Shown one piece after another: positions 1-8,680 of a DNA stretch of 64,000 bases. How positions within the stretch are numbered: position 1 is the stretch's first letter; each line of letters opens with the position of its first letter. Both the position numbers and the translations under genes were made by a program. The notes below the pieces were generated by a model that was not told the origin of the DNA, did not search any database, and saw only the letters and a program-made list of their open reading frames with translations. Source of the DNA: Flavobacterium pisciphilum (GTDB taxonomy: Bacteria > Bacteroidota > Bacteroidia > Flavobacteriales > Flavobacteriaceae); assembly GCF_020905345.1 (NCBI RefSeq), contig NZ_JAJJMO010000001.1, forward strand, positions 5,022,001-5,086,000. The letters run 5' to 3'.

Positions 1-537
1 GGAATCTATCAGCATTTTAAAGCAATTGCCGAAGCATCTCCATTACCAGTTATTTTATATAATGTCCCAGGGAGAACATCAAGTAATATGTTGCCATCAA
101 CAGTAATACGTTTGGCAAAAGATTTTGCAAATGTGGTTGCTATAAAAGAAGCTGCAGGCGATTTAGTACAAGCAATGCAATTGCTTAAAAATAAACCAAG
201 TGATTTTCTCGTTATATCAGGAGATGATATGATCGCTTTACCGATTATTTTAGCAGGAGGTTCAGGAGTAATCTCAGTTATTGGACAAGGTTTTCCAAAA
301 GAATTTTCTGAAATGATTCGTTTAGGATTGAATAGAAAAGTAAATGAAGCATTCAAAACACAATACTTTTTATCAGATTGTATTGATATGATTTTTGAGC
401 AAGGTAATCCAGCAGGAATAAAACAAGTGTTTAAATCGCTTGGTATTGCTGAGAATGTTGTGAGATTACCGCTTGTAGCAGCTGATGAGTCACTTGCAAA
501 TCGTATTGATGAGTTTGTTAAAAAAAGCATTAAATAA
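1..537 (+). CDS. dapA: 4-hydroxy-tetrahydrodipicolinate synthase (3' part)
   Basis: This is the C-terminal part (178 residues) of DapA, the cytosolic enzyme that condenses pyruvate with aspartate semialdehyde in lysine and diaminopimelate synthesis. The gene starts before the window, and the reading frame is open from base 1. The YNVPGRT motif (bases 58-78) carries the family's catalytic tyrosine. The lysine of VAIKEAAGD (codon 145-147) is the Schiff-base lysine. A glycine-rich strand, [11 protein letters not shown], follows as in other DapA TIM barrels. The full protein would be about 290-300 residues. The next gene has its own promoter, so dapA probably ends a transcription unit here. Confidence 0.95.
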   Translation, partial: GIYQHFKAIAEASPLPVILYNVPGRTSSNMLPSTVIRLAKDFANVVAIKEAAGDLVQAMQLLKNKPSDFLVISGDDMIALPIILAGGSGVISVIGQGFPKEFSEMIRLGLNRKVNEAFKTQYFLSDCIDMIFEQGNPAGIKQVFKSLGIAENVVRLPLVAADESLANRIDEFVKKSIK

Positions 538-576
538 AAATAAAAAAGAAGGTATTTTATTATACTAAAAAATATT

Positions 577-606
577 TTGTAGAAGCTAAATTAATAACTA
601 AATTTG
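577..606 (+). promoter_or_regulatory. Bacteroidetes-type promoter for bamD operon
   Basis: TTG at 577-579, a 19-base spacer and TAAATTTG at 599-606 match the flavobacterial consensus TTG-N17-23-TAnnTTTG exactly. Transcription would start near 612 and leave a leader of about 60 bases before bamD. Confidence 0.7.
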
Positions 607-607
607 C

Positions 608-630
608 CACCGAAACTTCGGTGTGGTTTT
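608..630 (+). terminator. small hairpin after dapA
   Basis: CACCGAA/TTCGGTG form a 7-bp stem with a two-base gap, followed by only four T. It probably ends dapA readthrough, but it overlaps the predicted bamD transcription start, so it could also sit at the 5' end of that message. Confidence 0.4.
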
Positions 631-673
631 ACTTGGATATAAGCATCCTGGGAATCATAATAAAAGTAAAAAA

Positions 674-1468
674 ATGAAAAAAATAATATCTGTATTGTTT
701 GTCGTTGTTCTTTTTTGTTCATGTAGTGATTATCAAAAAGCACTAAAAAATGAAGATGTAGCAGCTAAATTCGAAGTGGCAACAAAAATGTATGAAGCAG
801 GAAAGTATACTAAAGCAATTCGTTTGTTTGAGCAACTTGCAACATCATATAGAGGGAAACCTCAAGCAGAAAAGTTGTTTTATATGTTTTCACAGTCATA
901 TTATAAAACACAACAGTATTATTTAGCAGGATATCAGTTCGAAAGTTTTGCTTCAGGGTATCCAAGAAGTGAAAAAGTAGAAGAAGCGGCTTTTTTAGGA
1001 GCTAAAAGTTATTCTATGCTATCACCAGTTTATAGCTTAGATCAAACAGATACTAATAAAGCAATAGATAAGTTGCAAGCATTTATAGATAATTATCCAA
1101 ATTCAGAATATTTAGTAGAGGCAAATGCAAGCCTTAAAACGCTAACTAATAAATTGGAGAAAAAAGCATATGAAAATGCAAAAGGATATAATACTATTTC
1201 AGATTTCAAATCAGCAATAGTAGCATTTGATAATTTTATTGGAGATTATCCTGGAACAGAATTCAAAGAAGATGCATTGTATTATAAATTTGATTCAGCA
1301 TATCAGTTGGCGATAAACAGTATTTCATCAAAAATGGAAGATCGTTTAAAAGTAGCTAAAACTGCGTATTCGAATTTAATGAAATATAAAAGCGATACTC
1401 ATTACAAGGTGAAAGCTGATGAGATGAATGAAAGAGTTGAGAAAGAGTTACAAAATTTTACTAAATAA
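674..1468 (+). CDS. bamD: outer membrane protein assembly factor BamD
   Basis: A lipoprotein of about 264 residues that belongs to the BAM complex, which inserts beta-barrel proteins into the outer membrane. The start at 674 gives a clean lipoprotein signal (MKKIISVLFVVVLFCSCSDY), with the lipidated cysteine near residue 16. An in-frame ATG at 623 would add 17 charged residues before this signal and is rejected. The mature part has repeated TPR-like helices (KMYEAGKYTKAIRLFEQLA; SFASGYPRSEKVEEAAF; DNYPNSEYL), which is the BamD pattern. It leads a tight run with rpoZ, coaBC, porD and recN and has its own promoter upstream. Confidence 0.92.
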   Translation: MKKIISVLFVVVLFCSCSDYQKALKNEDVAAKFEVATKMYEAGKYTKAIRLFEQLATSYRGKPQAEKLFYMFSQSYYKTQQYYLAGYQFESFASGYPRSEKVEEAAFLGAKSYSMLSPVYSLDQTDTNKAIDKLQAFIDNYPNSEYLVEANASLKTLTNKLEKKAYENAKGYNTISDFKSAIVAFDNFIGDYPGTEFKEDALYYKFDSAYQLAINSISSKMEDRLKVAKTAYSNLMKYKSDTHYKVKADEMNERVEKELQNFTK

Positions 1469-1477
1469 AATAAAGTC

Positions 1478-1795
1478 ATGGATTTAAAAAAGACGAATGC
1501 TCCAGTAAATACAATTACCTACAATAAAACTACTATTGAAGAGCCTACAGGTAATGTGTATGAAGCAATAACTATTATGGCTAAAAGAGCAAATCAAATT
1601 AATTCTGAAATTAAAAAGGAATTGACTGAGAAGTTAGAAGAATTTGCTACCTATAATGATAGTCTTGAAGAAGTTTTCGAGAACAAAGAACAAATTGAAG
1701 TTTCAAAGTTTTACGAAAAATTGCCTAAACCACACGCTTTAGCGGTTCAAGAATGGTTAGACGGTAAAACATACCACAGAAATTCAAATAAATAA
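1478..1795 (+). CDS. rpoZ: RNA polymerase omega subunit, Bacteroidetes type
   Basis: A 105-residue protein placed between bamD and coaBC, the usual position of rpoZ in Flavobacteriaceae. The N-terminal half carries the omega/Rpb6-like signature: a Thr-rich start, then NVYEAITIMAKRANQINSEIK, which matches the helix that clamps the beta' subunit. The C-terminal half is an acidic helical stretch ending in a KPHALAVQEWLDGKTYHR-type segment typical of the Bacteroidetes version. The gap to bamD is 9 bases, so it is probably cotranscribed. Family assignment rests on this motif and the context. Confidence 0.85.
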   Translation: MDLKKTNAPVNTITYNKTTIEEPTGNVYEAITIMAKRANQINSEIKKELTEKLEEFATYNDSLEEVFENKEQIEVSKFYEKLPKPHALAVQEWLDGKTYHRNSNK

Positions 1796-1804
1796 TACAG
1801 TACC

Positions 1805-3016
1805 ATGTCAGTTTTAAACGGTAAGAAGATTTTACTAGGAGTTTCTGGTGGAATTGCAGCCTATAAAACAGCATCATTAGTACGACTCTTTATAAAAGCA
1901 GGTGCCGAGATTCAAGTAATCATGACACCTGCTTCTAAGGATTTTGTAACGCCACTTACGTTATCAACCTTATCAAAAAATCCTGTACATTCAACTTTCT
2001 TTAATCAAGATGATGAGAATGAAAAATGGAACAATCATGTCGAATTAGGACTTTGGGCTGATTTGATGATAATTGCTCCAGCGACCGCAAATACAATGTC
2101 AAAAATGGCAAATGGTACTTGCGATAATCTATTGATAGCAACTTATTTATCGGCAAAATGTCCAGTTTACTTTGCGCCTGCAATGGACTTGGATATGTAT
2201 ATACATCCTTCGACCTTAGCGAGCTTTTCGTCGTTAAAACAGTTTGGAAATACTATTATTCCAGCAGAGAGTGGGGAGTTGGCTAGTGGTTTATCAGGAG
2301 AAGGTCGTATGGCTGAACCAGAAAATATTATTGCATTTTTAGAAGCTGATTTAGAAAGTAAATTACCTCTAAAAGGTAAGAAGTTTTTAATTACTGCAGG
2401 TCCTACCTATGAAGCAATAGATCCAGTACGTTTTATAGGGAATCATTCTTCAGGTAAAATGGGGTTTGATATCGCATCAGAAGCAGCAAACTTAGGGGCT
2501 TCGGTTGTACTAGTTGCTGGGCCTACAAATTGCAAAGTAACGAACTCATCAGTAAAGGTAATTCCAGTAACATCAGCACAAGAAATGTATGATGCATGTC
2601 ATGAGTACTATTCAGATGTAGATGTGGCAATTGCTGCGGCTGCAGTTGCTGATTATAAGCCAAAAACGGTAGCGTCACAAAAAATAAAAAAGGCTTCAGA
2701 AGACTTTACAATAGAGTTAGAAAAAACAAAAGATATCTTATTATCATTGGGTAAAATAAAGAAAAATCAGTTTTTAATTGGTTTTGCTTTAGAAACAGAA
2801 AATGAAATTGAGAATGCAAAGCTAAAAATTCAGAAAAAAAACTTAGATTTGATAGTTTTAAATTCTTTACAGGATAAAGGAGCAGGTTTTGGTGGAGGAA
2901 CAAATAAAGTAACCTTTATTGACAAACATCTTACTATCGAGCCTATGGAATTAAAAACTAAAGAGGCAGTTGCAGCTGATATTTTAAATAAGGTGATAAA
3001 GCATTTTTATGAATAA
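1805..3016 (+). CDS. coaBC: CoaBC: phosphopantothenoylcysteine synthetase/decarboxylase
   Basis: A bifunctional enzyme of 403 residues for two steps of coenzyme A synthesis. The N-terminal half is the FMN-dependent CoaC decarboxylase: GVSGGIAAYK (flavin loop, residues 13-22), NHVELGLWADLMIIAPATANT with the probable catalytic histidine, and FAPAMDLDMY, where many other bacteria have PAMN. The C-terminal half is the CoaB ligase, which uses CTP and cysteine: ITAGPTYEAIDPVRFIGNHS and AIAAAAVADYKPK are its hallmarks. It overlaps the next gene by 8 bases. CoaE, the last CoA enzyme, lies 5 kb downstream. Confidence 0.95.
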   Translation: MSVLNGKKILLGVSGGIAAYKTASLVRLFIKAGAEIQVIMTPASKDFVTPLTLSTLSKNPVHSTFFNQDDENEKWNNHVELGLWADLMIIAPATANTMSKMANGTCDNLLIATYLSAKCPVYFAPAMDLDMYIHPSTLASFSSLKQFGNTIIPAESGELASGLSGEGRMAEPENIIAFLEADLESKLPLKGKKFLITAGPTYEAIDPVRFIGNHSSGKMGFDIASEAANLGASVVLVAGPTNCKVTNSSVKVIPVTSAQEMYDACHEYYSDVDVAIAAAAVADYKPKTVASQKIKKASEDFTIELEKTKDILLSLGKIKKNQFLIGFALETENEIENAKLKIQKKNLDLIVLNSLQDKGAGFGGGTNKVTFIDKHLTIEPMELKTKEAVAADILNKVIKHFYE

Positions 3017-3893
3017 AATACTTACTTTTTTGTTGTTTTTATCTTTTGGTCTTGTACAGGCACAACAGTTAAATTGTACTGTAACTGTAAATTCACAAAT
3101 GCTTCCTAATGCAAATCAACAAGTTTTTAAGACATTACAGACTGCGTTGAGTGAATTTGTTAATAATACAGATTGGACAGGAAGTTCATTAAAACAAAAT
3201 GAGAAAATAAACTGTTCGATGTATTTAACTATCACATCTAATAGTTCAGATCAGTTTTCAGGTACAATACAAATACAATCTTCAAGATTAATTTATAATT
3301 CGACGTATTCATCTCCAGTTTTCAATTTCAATGATAAGGATTTGAGTTTTAGATATACCGAATTTGAAAATTTATTATACAATCCAAATGTTTTTGAGTC
3401 GAACCTTGTTTCTATAATGACATTTTATAGTTACATGATTTTAGGAATGGATGCAGATACTTTTATGCCAGCCTTAGGGACCCCATTTTTTGAAACTGCT
3501 CAAAATATTGCTAATGTTGCACAACAAGGAGGTTTTAAAGGATGGAGTCAGTCAGATGGATTGCAAAATCGCTATTTCTTGATTAATGATATGCTTGCGC
3601 CAACATATAGTGATTTACGACAATGTGTTTATGGATACCATACAGGTTTGGATCTAATGAATCAGGATTTAAAAGCGGCAAAAGAAAAAATTAAAACTTC
3701 GTTGTTACTTTTAGGAAAGTTAAATGCAACGAAACCAAATGCTTTTTTAACCCGAGTGTTTTTTGATGCTAAATCAGATGAAATAGTATCAATATTTACT
3801 GGAGGTCCTAGCGTTTCTATAACAGATTTAGTGGAGAATTTAAATAGGGTTTCGCCGATGAATTCTACTAAATGGGGACAGATTAAATATTAA
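3009..3893 (+). CDS. porD: DUF4835 / type IX secretion protein PorD
   Basis: A 294-residue exported protein with an N-terminal signal peptide (MNKILTFLLFLSFGLVQAQQ, cleavage near residue 18). It matches the DUF4835 family, which is annotated as PorD of the type IX secretion system and is almost always found between coaBC and recN in Flavobacteriaceae. Visible family features are the N-terminal LNCTVTVNSQML segment and the conserved middle region with YSYMILGMDADTF and GGFKGWSQSDG. The exact role of PorD is not settled. The 8-base overlap with coaBC implies translational coupling. The family is secure; the T9SS role is family knowledge. Confidence 0.8.
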   Translation: MNKILTFLLFLSFGLVQAQQLNCTVTVNSQMLPNANQQVFKTLQTALSEFVNNTDWTGSSLKQNEKINCSMYLTITSNSSDQFSGTIQIQSSRLIYNSTYSSPVFNFNDKDLSFRYTEFENLLYNPNVFESNLVSIMTFYSYMILGMDADTFMPALGTPFFETAQNIANVAQQGGFKGWSQSDGLQNRYFLINDMLAPTYSDLRQCVYGYHTGLDLMNQDLKAAKEKIKTSLLLLGKLNATKPNAFLTRVFFDAKSDEIVSIFTGGPSVSITDLVENLNRVSPMNSTKWGQIKY

Positions 3894-3945
3894 GCATTCA
3901 GGTTAAGTTTGCTTATTTCCAAAACTTATATTACAAAAAAGAGAT

Positions 3946-5598
3946 ATGATTACTTCATTGTCAATAAAAAATTATGCACTGATTGAAAAATTATCAATTG
4001 ATTTTTCAAAAGGATTTTCTATAATTACTGGTGAAACAGGAGCTGGAAAGTCAATAATATTGGGTGCATTAGGCTTGGTTTTAGGTAAAAGAGCTGATTT
4101 GACTTCGTTGAAAAACAAAGAAGAAAAATGTGTTATTGAAGCGCATTTTAAGATTTCAAAATATAATTTAGAAGCATTTTTTGAAGCTAATGATTTAGAT
4201 TATGAAGAGGATACTATAATAAGACGCGAAATTTTACCATCGGGTAAATCGCGTGCTTTTATCAATGATAGTCCAGTAAATCTTCAGGAGTTGCAAGAGT
4301 TGAGTTTGTATTTAATAGATATTCATTCACAGCAGCAAACACAAGAGTTGTCAGAAGAGAGTGTGCAATTTCAAATTATTGACGCAATAGCAAATAATCA
4401 GGAAGTTATTGCAGAGTATCAGAATGTTTTAAAGAAATATAAATCAGATAAAACAAAACTGAATACACTTCTTAAAAAGCAAAGCGAATCTGCCAAAGAA
4501 CAAGAATATAATACGTTTCTTTTAAATGAATTGGTTGCGGCACAGTTAAAATCAGGACAGCAAGAAGAATTAGAAGAAGAATTTGAGAAGCTTAACAATG
4601 TTGAGATTATCAAAGAATCAATAGATAAATCATTGGCTATAGCTAATGAAGAACAATTTGGTGTTACTCATAACTTAAATGAGGTTAAAGCTTCCTTGTA
4701 TAAAATTGCTGCTTTCTCAACAGAATACCAAACTTTATTCGAAAGACTGACAAGTTTAGCTATCGAGTTTGATGATGTATCGAAAGAGTTGCAAAAGGCA
4801 TCAGAAAAATTATTGAACGATCCAGCACAGTTAGATTTTATCAGTCAGAAATTGCAGGTTATTTATAATTTACAAAAAAAGCATCAAGTTGCTACAGTTG
4901 ATGATTTAATCGAAATTCAAACCAAATTAGAAAATTCAGTTCTTGAATTAGGAAATATGGAAGAGGAGATTGCAAAATTAACTACTTCTATAGATCAAAA
5001 AGTAACAGAGTTAGATGTTTTTGCGAACAAAATTCATGAAAATAGAATTGCAGCAATTCCATTGTTGTCAGATAAATTAATTACAATATTGGAAACATTA
5101 GGAATGCCAAATGTTCGTTTTAAAATTGATATTAATTATGGAGAAACATATTTTCAAAATGGAAAAGATGAACTTCAGTTTTTATTCTCTGCAAACAAAG
5201 GAACAGATTTCGGATTGCTTAAAAAAGTAGCTTCGGGAGGAGAGATGTCGCGTATCATGCTTGCTGTAAAAGCAATTTTAGCACAATATTCAAAATTACC
5301 AACGTTAATTTTTGATGAAATAGATACTGGAGTCTCAGGGGAAATAGCTATTAGAATGGGTGAGATTATGAAAGAGATGAGTCAGCAAATGCAGATTTTT
5401 GCAATAACCCATTTACCACAGATTGCAGCCAAAGGAGGATCACACTTTAAAGTATTTAAGTCAACGGTTGATGATGATACACAATCAGAATTAAAGCTTT
5501 TGTCTCAAGAAGAAAGAGTTGTAGAAATTGCTCAAATGTTGTCAGGGTCAGTCGTTTCTGATTCGGCTTTAAATCATGCTAAAGCCTTGCTCAACTAA
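3946..5598 (+). CDS. recN: DNA repair protein RecN
   Basis: A 550-residue SMC-like ATPase that acts at DNA double-strand breaks. The Walker A site GETGAGKS lies at residues 29-36, after the typical N-terminus MITSLSIKNYALIE. The central part is a long coiled coil (about residues 150-370). The C-terminal head carries the ABC signature (VASGGEMSRIMLA), Walker B (TLIFDEIDTGVSGE) and a late ITHLPQIAA histidine loop. Length is normal for the family. It ends the bamD cluster, and the -33 box of the fabV promoter lies inside its last codons. Confidence 0.95.
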   Translation: MITSLSIKNYALIEKLSIDFSKGFSIITGETGAGKSIILGALGLVLGKRADLTSLKNKEEKCVIEAHFKISKYNLEAFFEANDLDYEEDTIIRREILPSGKSRAFINDSPVNLQELQELSLYLIDIHSQQQTQELSEESVQFQIIDAIANNQEVIAEYQNVLKKYKSDKTKLNTLLKKQSESAKEQEYNTFLLNELVAAQLKSGQQEELEEEFEKLNNVEIIKESIDKSLAIANEEQFGVTHNLNEVKASLYKIAAFSTEYQTLFERLTSLAIEFDDVSKELQKASEKLLNDPAQLDFISQKLQVIYNLQKKHQVATVDDLIEIQTKLENSVLELGNMEEEIAKLTTSIDQKVTELDVFANKIHENRIAAIPLLSDKLITILETLGMPNVRFKIDINYGETYFQNGKDELQFLFSANKGTDFGLLKKVASGGEMSRIMLAVKAILAQYSKLPTLIFDEIDTGVSGEIAIRMGEIMKEMSQQMQIFAITHLPQIAAKGGSHFKVFKSTVDDDTQSELKLLSQEERVVEIAQMLSGSVVSDSALNHAKALLN

Positions 5599-5616
5599 AA
5601 AAATGAGTTATATTTG
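5587..5616 (+). promoter_or_regulatory. promoter for fabV
   Basis: TTG at 5587-5589 (inside the 3' end of recN), a 19-base spacer and TATATTTG at 5609-5616 fit the flavobacterial consensus exactly. The predicted leader before fabV is about 85 bases. Confidence 0.65.
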
Positions 5617-5705
5617 TCAATTAAATTATTCAGTCATACCAAGTGAAAATAGGTAGTTAAATACCATCATTTTATAAAATAAAAATAAAAAATAGTTCCA
5701 AAATT

Positions 5706-6896
5706 ATGATTATAGAACCAAGAATGAGAGGATTTATTTGTTTGACATCTCACCCAAAAGGATGCGAGCAAAATGTAAAAAATCAAATAGAATACATAAA
5801 ATCTAAAGGGCCAATTGAAGGTGCTAAAAAAGTATTAGTAATTGGAGCATCAACAGGTTTTGGATTGGCTTCTAGAATTACAAGTGCATTTGGATCAAAT
5901 GCTGCTACAATTGGAGTGTTTTTTGAAAAGCCACCAGTTGAAGGAAAAACAGCTTCTCCAGGATGGTATAACTCAGCAGCTTTCGAAAATGAAGCTCATA
6001 ATACAGGTTTATATGCTAAAAGTATCAATGGTGATGCTTTCTCAAATGAAATTAAACAACAAACAATAGACTTGATTAAAGCTGATTTAGGTCAGATAGA
6101 TTTAGTTATTTATAGTTTAGCTTCTCCAGTTCGTTTGCATCCAGTTACAGGAGTATTGCATCGTTCAGTTTTAAAGCCTATTGGAAGTACATTCACTAAT
6201 AAAACAGTTGATTTCCATACAGGAAATGTAACAGAAGTTTCTATTGAGCCATGTACAGAAGAAGAGATTGCTAATACAGTAGCAGTAATGGGTGGAGAAG
6301 ATTGGTCAATGTGGATGGATGCATTGAAAAATGAAAACTTACTAGCTCCAGGAGCTACAACAGTTGCTTATTCATATATAGGACCATCTTTAACAGAGGC
6401 AGTTTACCGTAAAGGAACTATTGGTCGTGCAAAAGATGATTTAGAAGCGACAGCATTTGCTATTACAGATAGTTTGAAAGATCTAGATGGTAAGGCTTAT
6501 GTTTCAGTTAACAAAGCATTAGTTACACAAGCAAGTTCAGCTATTCCGGTTATTCCTTTATATATATCATTATTGTATAAAATCATGAAAGCAGAAGGTC
6601 TTCATGAAGGATGTATTGAACAAATTCAGCGTTTATTCCAAGATAGATTATATACTGGAAAACCAATTCCTACAGATGAAAAAGGAAGAATCCGTATTGA
6701 CGACTGGGAAATGCGCGAAGATGTTCAAGAAAAAGTAGCTAAGTTATGGTTAGAAGCAACTACAGAAACATTGCCAGCAATTGGTGATTTGGCTGGGTAT
6801 AGAAACGATTTCTTAAACTTATTTGGTTTCGAATTTGCAGGTGTAGATTATAAAGCAGACACGAATGAAGTAGTTGGGATAGAAAGCATCGCTTAA
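5706..6896 (+). CDS. fabV: enoyl-ACP/trans-2-enoyl-CoA reductase FabV
   Basis: A 396-residue NADH-dependent reductase of the FabV type, which performs the last reduction of fatty acid elongation and is structurally distinct from FabI. The start MIIEPRMRGFICLTSHPKGC is diagnostic. The dinucleotide fold VLVIGASTGFGLASR lies at residues 43-57. The catalytic segment YSYIGPSLTEAVYRKGTIG followed by RAK carries the widely spaced Tyr and Lys pair. GGEDWSMWMDAL is also conserved. FabV enzymes of other bacteria are naturally little affected by triclosan; whether a FabI is also present cannot be seen here. A terminator follows directly. Confidence 0.95.
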   Translation: MIIEPRMRGFICLTSHPKGCEQNVKNQIEYIKSKGPIEGAKKVLVIGASTGFGLASRITSAFGSNAATIGVFFEKPPVEGKTASPGWYNSAAFENEAHNTGLYAKSINGDAFSNEIKQQTIDLIKADLGQIDLVIYSLASPVRLHPVTGVLHRSVLKPIGSTFTNKTVDFHTGNVTEVSIEPCTEEEIANTVAVMGGEDWSMWMDALKNENLLAPGATTVAYSYIGPSLTEAVYRKGTIGRAKDDLEATAFAITDSLKDLDGKAYVSVNKALVTQASSAIPVIPLYISLLYKIMKAEGLHEGCIEQIQRLFQDRLYTGKPIPTDEKGRIRIDDWEMREDVQEKVAKLWLEATTETLPAIGDLAGYRNDFLNLFGFEFAGVDYKADTNEVVGIESIA

Positions 6897-6921
6897 ACCA
6901 GTATAAATTATATAATTATTT

Positions 6922-6953
6922 AAAACCATCAACCAAAAGTTGGTGGTTTTTTT
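6922..6953 (+). terminator. terminator after fabV
   Basis: A stem AAACCATCAAC/GTTGGTGGTTT with one G-T wobble, a short A-rich loop and a T-run. This is a standard intrinsic terminator. Confidence 0.8.
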
Positions 6954-6973
6954 ATGGATATAACTTATCTTTG
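6940..6973 (+). promoter_or_regulatory. possible promoter for glycosyltransferase
   Basis: TATCTTTG at 6966-6973 is a perfect -7 box. The only TTG at a usable distance (6940-6942, 23-base spacer) lies inside the upstream terminator stem, so the pair is tentative. Confidence 0.4.
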
Positions 6974-7024
6974 TTAAAATTTTACAGTTAAAACAAATAC
7001 TACCTTAATACCGCATACCTAATT

Positions 7025-8023
7025 ATGGTGTTTTCTTTAATTATACCAGTGTATAATCGTCCTGACGAAGTTGATGAGCTATTAGAAAGCTTACTGTTAT
7101 CTGAATATAAAGAGCCTTTTGAAGTCGTACTAGTTGAAGACGGCTCAACGTTACCATGTGATGAGATAGTTCAAAAATATCAAGGGAAATTAAATATATC
7201 CTACTATTTTAAAGAAAATTCTGGGCCTGGTGATTCTAGGAACTATGGAATGCGAAAAGCATTAGGTGATTATTTTATCATTTTTGATTCAGATTGTATT
7301 ATTCCTCCAAATTATTTGGTTGAAGTGGATAAGGCATTAAAAGAAGATTATGTAGATTGTTTTGGAGGACCAGATAGAGCATTAGATAGCTTTTCGAATA
7401 TTCAGAAGGCAATCAATTTTGCAATGACATCATTTCTTACAACAGGAGGGATAAGAGGAGGTTCGGAGAAAATAGGAAAGTTTCAACCGCGAAGCTTTAA
7501 TATGGGATTGTCTCGTAAAGGATTTGAAGCCTCAAAAGGATTTGGGAATATTCACCCAGGAGAAGACCCAGATTTGTCTATACGTTTGTGGAATTTAGGT
7601 TTCGAAACTAGACTTTTTTCTAATGCTTACGTATATCATAAACGAAGAATCGATTGGGATAAATTTTCGATTCAGGTGAATAAATTTGGAAAAGCGAGAC
7701 CAATACTTAATAGTTGGTATCCACAGTATAATAAACTTACTTTTTTCTTCCCAACACTTTTCATTCTGGGACTTGCTTTAGCAGTTATATTGCTAATTTT
7801 TAACCTTGACATCTTATTGCAGTTGTATTTTGTTTACTTTATTATGATTTTTATTGTAGCAACAATTCAAAATAAGAGTCTGAAAATTGGTTATTTATCA
7901 GTTATTGCAGTTTGGAAACAATTTTATGGTTACGGAACTGGTTTTTTAGAGTCATTTATTAAGATAATTATTTTAAAGAAAAAACCACAAGAAGCCTTCC
8001 CAGGATTATTTTTTAAGATTTAA
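7025..8023 (+). CDS. family 2 glycosyltransferase, membrane-anchored
   Basis: A 332-residue GT2 (GT-A fold) enzyme that probably adds a sugar to an envelope glycan or lipid at the inner face of the membrane. The N-terminus FSLIIPVYNRPDEVDELLESL and VLVEDGSTLPCDE are the nucleotide-sugar binding strands. FDSDCIIPPNY carries the metal-binding DxD-like motif. PGEDPDLSIRLWNLGF contains the ED acid pair typical of GT2 catalytic bases. Two hydrophobic helices near residues 238-285 anchor the C-terminus. Donor and acceptor cannot be read from the sequence. The stop is 1 base before coaE, so the two are probably cotranscribed. Confidence 0.85.
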   Translation: MVFSLIIPVYNRPDEVDELLESLLLSEYKEPFEVVLVEDGSTLPCDEIVQKYQGKLNISYYFKENSGPGDSRNYGMRKALGDYFIIFDSDCIIPPNYLVEVDKALKEDYVDCFGGPDRALDSFSNIQKAINFAMTSFLTTGGIRGGSEKIGKFQPRSFNMGLSRKGFEASKGFGNIHPGEDPDLSIRLWNLGFETRLFSNAYVYHKRRIDWDKFSIQVNKFGKARPILNSWYPQYNKLTFFFPTLFILGLALAVILLIFNLDILLQLYFVYFIMIFIVATIQNKSLKIGYLSVIAVWKQFYGYGTGFLESFIKIIILKKKPQEAFPGLFFKI

Positions 8024-8024
8024 T

Positions 8025-8621
8025 ATGACAAAAGTAATAGGCTTAACCGGAGGTATTGGTAGTGGGAAAACTACCATAGCAGGCTATTTTAATGAAATGG
8101 GAATTCCTGTTTATATTGCTGATGATGAGGCCAAAAAAGTAATGCAGTCAGAAGAAATAATTGCTGCTATTCAAGCAATATTTGGGGCTGAAGTTTTTGA
8201 GAATAATACATTAAATAGAGCCAAATTGGCTGATATTGTTTTTAATAATGCAGATAAATTAGCATTGCTTAATGCAATTGTTCATCCTGCTGTAAAAAAA
8301 GATTTTGAGAATTGGTTGCTAAAACATAAAAAAGAACCCTATATAATATACGAAGCTGCAATTTTGTTTGAAAGCGGCCGTTATAAAGAATGTGATATTA
8401 TAATTACGGTTACCGCCCCTCAGGAAACCAGAATTGAAAGAGTAATGCATCGCGATAAAACTACTCGCGAACATGTTTTAAAACGTATGAATATGCAATG
8501 GAATGATGAACAACGTTTAGCGAATAGTAATTACGTTATTCATAATTTGAATCTTAAAAATGCAAAGCAAGAAGTTGTTAAAATTCTTAAAATTTTAAAT
8601 ATTAAACAAAATCACTCTTAA
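8025..8621 (+). CDS. coaE: dephospho-CoA kinase
   Basis: CoaE phosphorylates dephospho-CoA with ATP, the last step of coenzyme A synthesis. At 198 residues it has normal length. The P-loop GLTGGIGSGKTT (about residues 6-17), the IADDEAKKVM segment, the conserved LNAIVHPAVKK with its histidine, and the lid region RVMHRDKTTREHVLKRMNMQ are all present. It is closely linked to the glycosyltransferase before it. Together with coaBC it makes this stretch rich in CoA-synthesis genes. Confidence 0.95.
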   Translation: MTKVIGLTGGIGSGKTTIAGYFNEMGIPVYIADDEAKKVMQSEEIIAAIQAIFGAEVFENNTLNRAKLADIVFNNADKLALLNAIVHPAVKKDFENWLLKHKKEPYIIYEAAILFESGRYKECDIIITVTAPQETRIERVMHRDKTTREHVLKRMNMQWNDEQRLANSNYVIHNLNLKNAKQEVVKILKILNIKQNHS

Positions 8622-8643
8622 ATGTTAATATTTGGTTAATGTA

Positions 8644-8675
8644 TTGTTTAGTATATTGTTAAAATATTAATTTTG
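8644..8675 (+). promoter_or_regulatory. possible promoter for the two-component pair
   Basis: TTG at 8644-8646, a 21-base spacer and TAATTTTG at 8668-8675. The -7 box ends only 5 bases before the first ATG (8681), so the message would be almost leaderless or translation may start at the next ATG (8690). Confidence 0.45.
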
Positions 8676-8680
8676 TTTCG

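Noticed and set aside
9..530. 173-codon minus-strand ORF over dapA
   Set aside because: It is antisense to a clear dapA frame with conserved motifs and has no protein-like pattern.
6940..6942. TTG as a firm -33 box for the glycosyltransferase
   Set aside because: It lies inside the fabV terminator stem and has a long 23-base spacer, so it was kept only as a low-confidence feature.
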